Assembly (NCBI GenBank): GCA_946482495.1
Contig: CAMLRV010000087.1
Coordinates: 1-8,324 of the forward strand
Length of the DNA: 8,324 nt
Direction of reading: 5' to 3'
Source of the DNA: an uncultured Flavobacteriia bacterium
GTDB taxonomy: Bacteria; Bacteroidota; Bacteroidia; Flavobacteriales; Flavobacteriaceae
The position numbers and the translations under genes were made by a program. The notes beneath the pieces were generated by a model. It was given only the letters and a program-made list of their open reading frames with translations. It was not told the DNA's origin and searched no databases. Shown piece by piece: positions 1 to 6,178 of the stretch (position 1 is its first letter; each line of letters begins with the position of its first letter).

Positions 1-80
1 TCTAAAGTAGTTTCTTGAGCATTTATTGTATTTCCTATAAATAATAAGGCAAATAATAATAGTAATCTTTTCTTAAACAT
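1..80 (-). CDS. N-terminus of a secreted/outer-membrane protein, probably BamA (partial)
   Basis: Only 26 codons are inside the window; the gene runs off the left edge. The visible peptide begins MFKKRLLLLFALLF and continues to NAQETTL. This is a classic Sec signal peptide: a Lys/Arg N-region, a long Leu-rich core, and a likely cleavage after Ala21 (NA|QE). The start lies 7 nt beyond the uppS stop on the same strand, so the two are almost certainly co-transcribed. In flavobacteria the gene after uppS is usually bamA, the POTRA-barrel core of the outer-membrane protein assembly machine, followed by OmpH/Skp-like chaperones. The identity therefore rests on gene order plus the signal peptide. 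No POTRA sequence is visible, so the BamA call is an inference and no symbol is given. Confidence 0.75.
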   Translation of the reverse strand, partial: MFKKRLLLLFALLFIGNTINAQETTL

Positions 81-87
81 TGTCAAT

Positions 88-822
88 TTATCTAATTTGT
101 TCGCTAGTTTTTCCAAATCTTCTTTCTCTTTTTTGATAACTTAATAGTGCTTTTTTTAACTCTTCTTCGTTGAAGTCTGGCCAAAGCACTTCTGTAAAAT
201 AAAACTCAGCATAAGCAATTTGCCATAATAGGAAATTACTTATTCTGTGTTCGCCACTTGTTCTAACGACCAAGTCTACATCTGGCATGTTCTGTGTGTA
301 AAGATGCTGATTAATAATTGATTCGTCAATAGCATCAGTTGAAATTATATTATTTTTAACTTTTTCTGAAATTATTTTAACAGCATTTATGATTTCATCC
401 CTAGCGCCATAACTTAACGCTAAAGTTAAAGTCATTCGAGTGTTGTTTTTTGTTTTCTCAATAACTTCAAGTAATTCTTTTTTAACACCAGCTGGTAAAC
501 TATCTAAGTTACCAATGGCATTAAGTTTTATATTGTTGTTTTGTAATGTTTTTAATTCTTTTTTTAATGCACTAATCAATAATTTCATTAGTGTATCAAC
601 TTCTAATTTTGGTCGGTTCCAGTTTTCTGTGGAAAAGGCATAAAGTGTTAAAAATTCAATACCTAATCTGGCGCAATTTTCAACAGTTTCTTTTACCGAT
701 TTTGTTCCTTTCTCATGACCAAAAGCGCGTAACATTCCTTGTTTTTTTGCCCAACGACCGTTACCATCCATAATGATGGCTAAGTGTTTTGGTAAATTAT
801 TTTTATCTATTTCTTTTTCCAT
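88..822 (-). CDS. uppS: Isoprenyl transferase, (di-trans,poly-cis) undecaprenyl diphosphate synthase
   Basis: This cytosolic cis-prenyltransferase condenses farnesyl diphosphate with isopentenyl diphosphates to make the C55 lipid carrier used for peptidoglycan and surface polysaccharides. The 244-residue product has the usual family length. Signatures are MDGNGRW at residues 18-24 with catalytic Asp19, FSTENWNRP at 63-71, SYGARDEI at 137-144, and RTSGEHRISNFLLWQ at 187-201 (diphosphate and IPP binding). TEVLWPDF follows near the C-terminus. I chose the ATG at 822 rather than a TTG at 858, because the longer form would overlap the end of the preceding gene and adds 12 residues the family lacks. 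The start sits 1 nt after the stop of the DUF6089 gene, and the downstream envelope gene begins 7 nt after its own stop. This points to one transcript for lipid carrier and outer-membrane biogenesis. All key residues are present. Confidence 0.96.
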   Translation of the reverse strand: MEKEIDKNNLPKHLAIIMDGNGRWAKKQGMLRAFGHEKGTKSVKETVENCARLGIEFLTLYAFSTENWNRPKLEVDTLMKLLISALKKELKTLQNNNIKLNAIGNLDSLPAGVKKELLEVIEKTKNNTRMTLTLALSYGARDEIINAVKIISEKVKNNIISTDAIDESIINQHLYTQNMPDVDLVVRTSGEHRISNFLLWQIAYAEFYFTEVLWPDFNEEELKKALLSYQKRERRFGKTSEQIR

Positions 823-823
823 T

Positions 824-1510
824 TTATTTATCTGAACAAAAACATGGGTTTTTTCCAAATGTATACGTTAAAGTAAATCCGGTGAAAATATACCAATCTT
901 TATTGTTTAAATTTCCAAATTTTAAAGTTTCGAAATTTTCATTTTTCGGATTACTACCATCTAAATTATCTGTAAACGTATATCTTGCTCCAGTTTCCAA
1001 ACCTAAAACTAAATGTTCTGCAATTTTAGCTTTTACACCAACAACCATTGGAATGGCAAATGAAAAATCTCTATAGTCTATTCTACTTTCTTTGTTTAAA
1101 ACGAAGGTTTCGTTATAAATAAATGTTGATAGTCCTGAATAAACATAAGGAGAAATCACAAAATCCGATTGATGTAAATCGAAATTAAAAAAATTAAATT
1201 CTAATCCTGCAGAAAATTCTTTGATATCGTTTTTTATTTCATAATCTCTTAATTTTCTATTTGGAGCTTTGCTATCTGCATCTCTAGCTGTTAAAGACGA
1301 CATAGTATACGAAAATCTCCATGAATGTCTAGTGCTTCTGTTCCATTTATAAAGCAAACCAAATGCGGCGTCTTTTGGGGCAAAATATGCTGTGTTTCCA
1401 ACGTCTCCGATGTAATTACTTCCACCTGCAAAAACTCCTATTTCGTGTATTTGTCCGAAGGAATTTAGGCAGAATAAAAAACCGATAATATTTAATAAAA
1501 ATCTTTTCAT
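824..1510 (-). CDS. DUF6089-type outer-membrane beta-barrel protein
   Basis: The 228-residue protein starts with a signal peptide (MKRFLLNIIGFLFCLNSFGQ, cleavage near Gly19-Gln20). The mature protein consists of alternating beta-strand segments rich in Tyr, Phe and Gly. It opens with EIGVFAGGSNYIGDVG and later has the strands FSAGLEFNFFNF, ISPYVYSGLSTFIYN and LGLETGARYTF. It ends in the strand FTGFTLTYTFG, as expected of a small outer-membrane barrel. After the last strand comes a short tail, NPCFCSDK, with two cysteines at 223 and 225. This matches the flavobacterial family annotated as DUF6089 or 'outer membrane beta-barrel protein', found between nadK and uppS. Its molecular function is unknown. 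Its place ahead of uppS and the probable bamA suggests an envelope-assembly or structural role, which is an inference. A promoter-like element lies just upstream, so it may head its own transcript. Confidence 0.88.
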   Translation of the reverse strand: MKRFLLNIIGFLFCLNSFGQIHEIGVFAGGSNYIGDVGNTAYFAPKDAAFGLLYKWNRSTRHSWRFSYTMSSLTARDADSKAPNRKLRDYEIKNDIKEFSAGLEFNFFNFDLHQSDFVISPYVYSGLSTFIYNETFVLNKESRIDYRDFSFAIPMVVGVKAKIAEHLVLGLETGARYTFTDNLDGSNPKNENFETLKFGNLNNKDWYIFTGFTLTYTFGKNPCFCSDK

Positions 1511-1525
1511 TTTTTAAATAGTTTG

Positions 1526-1533
1526 CAAATATA
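1526..1533 (-). promoter_or_regulatory. Putative -7 promoter element for the DUF6089-uppS unit
   Basis: Read on the minus strand this is TATATTTG, an exact match to the Bacteroidota -7 consensus TAnnTTTG. It lies 15 nt upstream of the ATG at 1510, which would give a leader of about 12 nt. No good TTTG -33 box is present at 17-23 nt upstream (only a weak TGG-like sequence), so the promoter is plausible but not certain. It falls in the 110-nt gap after nadK, where no hairpin terminator was seen. Read-through from nadK is therefore also possible. Confidence 0.4.
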
Positions 1534-1620
1534 ACAATATTGAGGTACTAACCATCTTAAACCAACATTTTTTGATGATTTACTTTGATTTAATAACGTA
1601 AAAAAATGAAATATCGTGTG

Positions 1621-2505
1621 TTAATTTCTTTTGTCTTCTCCCCAAAGTAGTTTTTTTCGAATGGTTCTTAAAAAACCTTCTTCTGGAAATTCTACAATTG
1701 AGATGAAAAAATCTGTTTTTTTAACAGAAAGTGTGGTTTCGTTTGAGACTGAGGTAATTCTAGAGTCTAAAGATACTAAATATTGTTCTTCTCTTCCTTT
1801 TATTTTTAAAGTAAGTTCAGAATCATCAGGTATAATTAAAGGTCTTGCCGTTAAATTATGCGGTGCAATTGGTGTGATGACAAAACAATTTGAAGTTGGC
1901 ATAATTACTGGCCCACCACAACTTAATGAATACCCAGTTGACCCAGTTGGAGTTGAAATAATTAAGCCGTCTGCCCAATAAGAATTTAAATATTCGTTGT
2001 TTATGTAGGTTTCAATCGTAATCATCGAAGTGGTATCTTTTCGGGAAACCGTAATTTCGTTTAAAGCAAAATTAAGATCTTGTAAATCGATGTTTTCAGG
2101 ATTCGCATGTAAGCTAACAAGCGTTCTTTTTGAAATGGAGAAATCGCTGACTAAAACGCGATTCAATAAATTTTCAATATTTTCTTCTTGAATAGTTGCT
2201 AAAAACCCTAATCTTCCAGCGTTGATTCCAATAATAGGTAAGTTAGAATCTCTCACAAAAGTGGCTGCTCTTAAAATAGTTCCATCTCCACCAATACTAA
2301 TTAAAAAATTGAAATTATCTTTTAAACATTCGTGAGAATCGAAAGTATTGTAACTTGATAACTGTACATTGTTTTCAAGTAACTTGTTATAAAAAACACT
2401 ATAAAAACAAAATTCAATATTTTTTTGTTCCAAAAACGCTACCACTTTTTCTACAATAGAATGTGTGTTGTTTTGATAATATTGACCAAATATTGCGATT
2501 TTCAT
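1621..2505 (-). CDS. nadK: NAD kinase
   Basis: This enzyme phosphorylates the 2'-hydroxyl of the adenosine ribose of NAD using ATP (or polyphosphate), providing the only de novo source of NADP in the cytoplasm. The 294-residue length fits the family. The N-terminal Rossmann-like domain has the signature GGDGT at 72-76, with catalytic Asp74. It is followed by GINAGRLGFLA (93-103), ALNE (147-150) and the C-terminal domain motif DGLIISTPTGSTGY (179-192), leading into SLSCGGP. Further on, ITPIAPHNLTARPL is also characteristic. The ATG at 2505 begins MKIAIFGQYY, the usual first beta strand. The gene begins 11 nt after the stop of the CBS-domain gene on the same strand and is almost certainly co-transcribed with it. 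No missing residues or disruption were seen. Confidence 0.97.
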   Translation of the reverse strand: MKIAIFGQYYQNNTHSIVEKVVAFLEQKNIEFCFYSVFYNKLLENNVQLSSYNTFDSHECLKDNFNFLISIGGDGTILRAATFVRDSNLPIIGINAGRLGFLATIQEENIENLLNRVLVSDFSISKRTLVSLHANPENIDLQDLNFALNEITVSRKDTTSMITIETYINNEYLNSYWADGLIISTPTGSTGYSLSCGGPVIMPTSNCFVITPIAPHNLTARPLIIPDDSELTLKIKGREEQYLVSLDSRITSVSNETTLSVKKTDFFISIVEFPEEGFLRTIRKKLLWGEDKRN

Positions 2506-2516
2506 TATGATGTTTT

Positions 2517-3176
2517 TTAAATATTTAAGTATTTGTCCAAATAATCCGAACGATCTTTTAAGCCAGCTAAATACGAATCTTCTTGATGTTCAGATAAAAT
2601 AGTGTAATTGTATCTTCTGAAAGTTTGTATTACTTCGTTAAAATTATTTTGAGAAATTTTAAGCGTTATTTGTGTGAGAGTTGGAGTAGCATTTGAAATG
2701 AAAACACCTAAAACTTTAGATTCATTGCTTTCCACTATCTGACAAATTTGACTAAATGTATAATCTGTTGTTTCTTTTTCAATCACGATAACACCGCCAT
2801 CTTCTTTCACAAAAGTGGTTTCGTTTAAAAAATGTAAAACATCATCTAGCTCAAAAAAGCCAACATAATGATTTTTATTATCTAAAACGGGTAATAAATT
2901 GGTGTGGTTTTTTGAAAATTCTTCGAAAATATCAAACCAATTCATATTGTTTCTTACAAAAAAACGTTGTAAACTTAATTTATGATCGTTTATAGAATTT
3001 GAACCAGGAAGAATGTCTGTGTCTTCTTTAGAAATGGAACCAATAAAAATGCCGTTTTCCATAACAGGAAAATGAGAATAGTCAAAATCTAAAAACAAAT
3101 TTTCCGCATCAGCAATTAAATCACTAACAAGTAAGGGTTTAAATTGGTTGTTTAAAAAATCGGTAATTTTATCCAT
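2517..3176 (-). CDS. CBS-domain protein with ACT-like C-terminus (AcuB-like)
   Basis: This is a cytosolic 219-residue protein with no signal peptide or membrane segment. Two CBS motifs are visible. The first covers roughly residues 8-60 (SDLIADAENLFLDFDYSHFP, then VMENGIFIGSIS) and the second roughly 75-125 (WFDIFEEFSKNHTNLLPVLD, then HYVGFFELDDVLHFL). The remaining part, from GGVIVIE to RRYNYTIL, has the strand-helix-strand pattern of an ACT-like domain, as in AcuB-type proteins. CBS pairs usually bind adenine nucleotides (AMP, ATP, NAD-type ligands) and act as sensors; the ligand here is unknown. The gene leads the nadK transcript and diverges from pdxJ. Start choice is uncertain. ATGs exist at 3185 and 3176, and a TTG at 3191 overlaps the promoter. 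The promoter at 3189-3222 predicts transcription beginning near 3185, so I prefer 3176, but leaderless use of 3185 is possible. Confidence 0.87.
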   Translation of the reverse strand: MDKITDFLNNQFKPLLVSDLIADAENLFLDFDYSHFPVMENGIFIGSISKEDTDILPGSNSINDHKLSLQRFFVRNNMNWFDIFEEFSKNHTNLLPVLDNKNHYVGFFELDDVLHFLNETTFVKEDGGVIVIEKETTDYTFSQICQIVESNESKVLGVFISNATPTLTQITLKISQNNFNEVIQTFRRYNYTILSEHQEDSYLAGLKDRSDYLDKYLNI

Positions 3177-3188
3177 GTGCTTCATATT

Positions 3189-3221
3189 CAAATCTACTGC
3201 AAATTAAGTAAAATTTGCAAA
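3189..3221 (-). promoter_or_regulatory. Promoter of the CBS-nadK transcript
   Basis: On the minus strand there is a TTTG box (CAAA at 3218-3221 on the plus strand), then 21 nt, then TAGATTTG (3189-3196). This matches the Bacteroidota consensus of TTTG and TAnnTTTG with 17-23 nt spacing. Transcription would begin close to 3185, on or next to the first possible ATG of the CBS gene. The message would thus have almost no leader. Confidence 0.65.
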
Positions 3222-3247
3222 ATAGTCTATTTTTGTTTGTAATTTTG
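3214..3247 (+). promoter_or_regulatory. Promoter of pdxJ
   Basis: TTTG at 3214-3217, a 22-nt spacer and TAATTTTG at 3240-3247 fit the Bacteroidota vegetative promoter consensus. Transcription should start near 3251, giving a leader of about 15 nt before the pdxJ ATG. The -33 box directly abuts the oppositely oriented -33 box of the CBS-nadK promoter, together forming the palindrome TTTGCAAA at 3214-3221. Confidence 0.7.
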
Positions 3248-3265
3248 TACAAATTAAAGACAAAT

Positions 3266-3979
3266 ATGACAAAGTTATCTGTAAATATTAATAAAATTGC
3301 GACCCTAAGAAACGCACGTGGTGGGAATGTTCCTGATTTATTGCAAGTTGCAAAAGATATTCAAAAATTTGGTGCGAATGGAATTACGATTCATCCTCGT
3401 CCAGATGAAAGACACATTACGTATCAAGATGCCCGTGATTTGAAAAGCATTGTACACACAGAATATAATATTGAAGGAAATCCACAACATAATTTTATTG
3501 ATTTAGTATTAGAGTGTAAGCCAGATCAGGTAACTTTAGTTCCTGATGCAATTGGCGCGCTAACTTCAAATGCAGGTTGGGATACTATTAAATATAAGGA
3601 GTACTTAACAGAAGTGGTTCAAGAATTCCAACGAAATAATATTCGAGTTTCTATTTTTGTAGATCCTGTTGAAGCGATGATTGATGGCGCAAAAGAAACA
3701 GGAACTGATAGAATTGAATTGTATACAGAAGTTTTTGCACATCAATATGGTTTAGGGAATTTAAAAGCCATTGAACCTTTTACGAAATGCGCTATTAGAG
3801 CCAACGAATTAGGATTAGGAATAAACGCTGGTCACGATTTAAGTTTAGATAATATCCAGTTTTTTAAAGAAAATATTCCAAATTTATTAGAAGTTTCCAT
3901 TGGTCATGCTTTAGTTTCAGAATCACTTTATTTAGGTTTTGAAAACGTGGTGAATATGTATTTAAGAAAATTGAAGTAA
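3266..3979 (+). CDS. pdxJ: Pyridoxine 5'-phosphate synthase
   Basis: PdxJ closes the pyridine ring of vitamin B6, condensing 3-amino-2-oxopropyl phosphate with 1-deoxy-D-xylulose 5-phosphate to pyridoxine 5'-phosphate (DXP-dependent pathway). The 237-residue TIM barrel has the expected length. It opens with LSVNINKIATLRNARGG (residues 4-20) and GITIHPRPDERHI (39-51), which includes His43. Next come NIEGNP (68-73) with Glu70, VTLVPD (89-94), RVSIFVDP (127-134), GINAGHDL (185-192) with His190, and the phosphate-binding end EVSIGHALVSE (209-219). His43, Glu70 and His190 line up with the catalytic His/Glu/His set of E. coli PdxJ. The ATG at 3266 is chosen because MTKLSVN is the normal start of the family; an in-frame TTG at 3215 lies inside the promoter. 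The gene is divergent from the CBS-nadK unit. No pdxA is in the window. Confidence 0.97.
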   Translation: MTKLSVNINKIATLRNARGGNVPDLLQVAKDIQKFGANGITIHPRPDERHITYQDARDLKSIVHTEYNIEGNPQHNFIDLVLECKPDQVTLVPDAIGALTSNAGWDTIKYKEYLTEVVQEFQRNNIRVSIFVDPVEAMIDGAKETGTDRIELYTEVFAHQYGLGNLKAIEPFTKCAIRANELGLGINAGHDLSLDNIQFFKENIPNLLEVSIGHALVSESLYLGFENVVNMYLRKLK

Positions 3980-4006
3980 TCTTAAGTAAAGAAATCAATG
4001 TAAAAT

Positions 4007-4030
4007 CTTTGCGACTTTGCGACTTTGTGG
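4007..4030 (+). repeat. Three tandem 8-bp CTTTGCGA units between pdxJ and the hydrolase
   Basis: Two perfect copies of CTTTGCGA (4007-4014 and 4015-4022) are followed by a decayed third copy, CTTTGTGG (4023-4030). A run of A follows and then the hydrolase start at 4052. From memory, similar G-rich 'TTTGCGnCTTTGCG' stretches occur in intergenic regions of flavobacterial genomes; I could not confirm this here. The repeat stands out from the AT-rich gap. It carries several TTTG boxes but no consensus TAnnTTTG was found downstream, so it is not called a promoter. Confidence 0.6.
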
Positions 4031-4051
4031 CAAAAATTAAAGACTAAAAAA

Positions 4052-4819
4052 ATGTTATATTCAAAAATAGAAGGAGAAGGTAAGCCATTTTTAATTATTC
4101 ATGGATTTTTAGGAATGTCTGATAATTGGAAAACCTTGAGCATACAATTTGCACAATTGGGTTTTCAAATGCATTTGATAGATATGAGAAATCACGGAAA
4201 GAGCTTTCATTCAGATGAATTTAGTTACGAAGCGATGGTAGAAGACGTGAAAGCGTATATCGATTTTCATAATTTGCAAAACATTACTCTATTAGGACAT
4301 TCCATGGGTGGGAAAATTGCTATGTTGTTTGCAACACAATATCCAGAACTTATTGATAAACTAATTGTGGCTGATATCGGTCCGAAATATTACGCGCCGC
4401 ATCATCAAACTATTTTAGCGGCTTTAAATGCGATTGACTTTTCTGAAAAACCGAGTCGAACAGAAGTAGATGAAATTATTTCAGAATATATTTCCGATTT
4501 TGGTACGAAACAATTTTTGTTGAAAAATTTATATTGGGTAGAACCCGGACAACTAGGATTTCGATTTAATTTGAAAGTCTTTAATGAGAAAATCACCGAA
4601 ATTGGAGCAGCACTTCCATTTGAAAACCATTTTAAAAAACCAACTTTGTTTCTTCGTGGAGATAAATCGGATTATATATTAGATTCCGATTTTGAAACTA
4701 TTTATTATCATTTTTCTGATGCCAAAATTAGTACAATTCCTAATGCTGGACATTGGTTACATGCAGAAAACCCTAAAGATTTTTATACTGAAGTAGAAAA
4801 ATTTATTATGCATACATAA
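4052..4819 (+). CDS. Alpha/beta-fold hydrolase (YbfF/ABHD11-like esterase)
   Basis: The 255-residue protein is a cytosolic alpha/beta hydrolase without a signal peptide. It has the oxyanion-hole motif HGFLG (17-21), DMRNHGKS (44-51) and the nucleophile elbow GHSMGG (82-87) with Ser84. ADIGPKYY (107-114) follows the next strand, LRGDKSDY (201-208) supplies candidate acids, and NAGHWLHAENP (231-241) supplies catalytic His234. The DMRNHGKS, GHSMGG and DIGPKYY combination is typical of the YbfF/ABHD11 group of acyl-ester hydrolases. Which Asp completes the triad (108 or one near 204-207) cannot be decided by eye, and the substrate is unknown. The ATG at 4052 is preferred over a TTG at 4025, which would put the repeat inside the coding region. 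It follows pdxJ after 72 nt on the same strand. No clear promoter or terminator separates them, so co-transcription is possible. Confidence 0.9.
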   Translation: MLYSKIEGEGKPFLIIHGFLGMSDNWKTLSIQFAQLGFQMHLIDMRNHGKSFHSDEFSYEAMVEDVKAYIDFHNLQNITLLGHSMGGKIAMLFATQYPELIDKLIVADIGPKYYAPHHQTILAALNAIDFSEKPSRTEVDEIISEYISDFGTKQFLLKNLYWVEPGQLGFRFNLKVFNEKITEIGAALPFENHFKKPTLFLRGDKSDYILDSDFETIYYHFSDAKISTIPNAGHWLHAENPKDFYTEVEKFIMHT

Positions 4820-4835
4820 TATTTTTGTTAAAATA

Positions 4836-4866
4836 ATTGTAATTTTCATAATTAATGTTAATTTTG
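4836..4866 (+). promoter_or_regulatory. Promoter of the FadL-lipase unit
   Basis: ATTG at 4836-4839, a 19-nt spacer and TAATTTTG at 4859-4866 match the Bacteroidota consensus with near-ideal spacing. Transcription would start near 4870, leaving a leader of about 35 nt that is A-rich and lacks a Shine-Dalgarno sequence, ending in AATTAAACT before the ATG at 4905. Confidence 0.65.
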
Positions 4867-4904
4867 AAGTTATTATATATACTAAAACTAACAAAAATTA
4901 AACT

Positions 4905-6161
4905 ATGAGAAAATTATTTTCTTTATCATTACTAGCCCTGACTTCGGTTTCTATGTTCGCAGGTGGATATAGAGTTTCCATTCAAGGTCAGAAACAATTG
5001 GCGATGGGACATACCGGAGTTGCAGTTGTAAATAGTGCAGAGGTTGCTTTCTTTAACCCTGCTGGTATGTCTTTCTTAGATAAAAAATTCAACTTATCGG
5101 TAGGTGGAAATGCTTTGTTTGCCAAAACAAGATTCCAAAACACGATGTACAATCAAACCGCTTCAACGGATAATATGGGAACTCCATTTAGTTTGTATGC
5201 AACTTACAAAATCGCTGATTGGGTATCTGCAGGTTTAGCAGTTTATACACCTTATGGTTCTTCAGTAGAGTGGGATCAAGATTGGGCAGGAGCACACTTA
5301 GTAAATAATATTGATTTACAAGCAATTTTTATCCAGCCAACTTTATCTTTTAAAGTAGAAGATGTATTCAGTATTGGTGGAGGACCAATTTTTGTACAAG
5401 GTAGTGTAAACTTCAACAGAAATTTAACTCCAAATCCACTTTTATCTAATAACGGAAGTGGTACAGATGTAACTTTAGAAGCTAAAGGAATTTCAGCAAT
5501 GGGGTATAATGTAGGTATGATGTTTAAATTAACTAACCAAGTTACTTTAGGTATGGATTACCGTTCTGAAATCATTATGGAAGCTAGAGGTGGAGATGCT
5601 ACATTTAACGATGTGCCAGCAATTGCTTCAGGAACATTCACAAATACAACTTTTAGTGCAGATTTACCTTTGCCAGCTGAACTTACTGCAGGTATTTCAT
5701 ACAAACCATGTGAAAAATGGTTGTTAGCATTCGATTATAACTACACAAAATGGGATGTGTATAAATCTTTAGATGTTGATTTTGATAATTCAATACCAAC
5801 TTCAATTAACCCTAGAAATTACCAAAATACAAGTACATTCCGTTTTGGAGCACAATACAAAGCTACTGAGAAATTCACGGTAAGAGGTGGATATTACATT
5901 GACGAAAGTCCAGTACAAAACGGTTATTTTGCTCCAGAAACACCTCGTAACGACTCAACTGGATATACAGGTGGATTCACTTACCAAGTAAATAATAAAT
6001 TAGGAATTGATTTCTCATTCTTATACTTACATTTTGATGAAATCGACAATTCTTATGATTATTTCGATGATCCAACTACAAACAACGGATTAACTTCTTT
6101 TGGTGGAACATACAAATCATCAGTGTTTTCTCCAGGTATTGGTATAACTTACGGTTTCTAA
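4905..6161 (+). CDS. OmpP1/FadL/TodX-family outer-membrane transport protein
   Basis: Members of this family are 14-stranded outer-membrane barrels that move long-chain fatty acids or other hydrophobic molecules across the outer membrane. The 418-residue product starts with a signal peptide (MRKLFSLSLLALTSVSMFA, cleavage likely after Ala19). The family's N-terminal plug region follows: GGYRVSIQGQKQLAMGHTGVAV, then AEVAFFNPAGMSFL, with the diagnostic NPAG at 51-54. The rest is a series of aromatic beta strands such as FSLYATYKIADWVSAGLAVYTPYGSS and FRFGAQYKATEKFTVRGGYYI. It ends with FSPGIGITYGF, a C-terminal strand with terminal Phe typical of BAM substrates. The ligand cannot be read from the sequence. 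Its own promoter lies upstream, and the SGNH-hydrolase lipoprotein begins 17 nt after its stop, so the two form an operon. The barrel looks complete. Confidence 0.93.
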   Translation: MRKLFSLSLLALTSVSMFAGGYRVSIQGQKQLAMGHTGVAVVNSAEVAFFNPAGMSFLDKKFNLSVGGNALFAKTRFQNTMYNQTASTDNMGTPFSLYATYKIADWVSAGLAVYTPYGSSVEWDQDWAGAHLVNNIDLQAIFIQPTLSFKVEDVFSIGGGPIFVQGSVNFNRNLTPNPLLSNNGSGTDVTLEAKGISAMGYNVGMMFKLTNQVTLGMDYRSEIIMEARGGDATFNDVPAIASGTFTNTTFSADLPLPAELTAGISYKPCEKWLLAFDYNYTKWDVYKSLDVDFDNSIPTSINPRNYQNTSTFRFGAQYKATEKFTVRGGYYIDESPVQNGYFAPETPRNDSTGYTGGFTYQVNNKLGIDFSFLYLHFDEIDNSYDYFDDPTTNNGLTSFGGTYKSSVFSPGIGITYGF

Positions 6162-6178
6162 TTTAAAAATATTCAAAA

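Noticed and set aside
823..858. Longer uppS start (TTG at 858)
   Set aside because: It would overlap the DUF6089 coding end by 35 nt and add residues not typical of the family; the ATG at 822 fits the operon spacing.
440..1076. Plus-strand open frames of 60-95 codons opposite uppS and the DUF6089 gene
   Set aside because: They lie antisense to well-supported genes, have no recognisable domains and no promoter or start context of their own.
1534..1620. Possible terminator after nadK
   Set aside because: No hairpin with a following T run could be found on the minus strand in this gap.
1631..1981. Plus-strand open frame of 116 codons opposite nadK
   Set aside because: It is the mirror of the conserved NadK C-terminal coding region; the antisense translation shows no family features.
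3215..3265. Longer pdxJ start (TTG at 3215)
   Set aside because: This stretch contains both promoter boxes, and the family starts at MxKLSVN, matching the ATG at 3266.
4025..4051. Longer hydrolase start (TTG at 4025)
   Set aside because: It would translate part of the CTTTGTGG repeat; homologous hydrolases start close to the first beta strand, as with the ATG at 4052.
4405..4596. Minus-strand open frame of 63 codons inside the hydrolase gene
   Set aside because: It is fully antisense to a conserved coding region, with no supporting signal.
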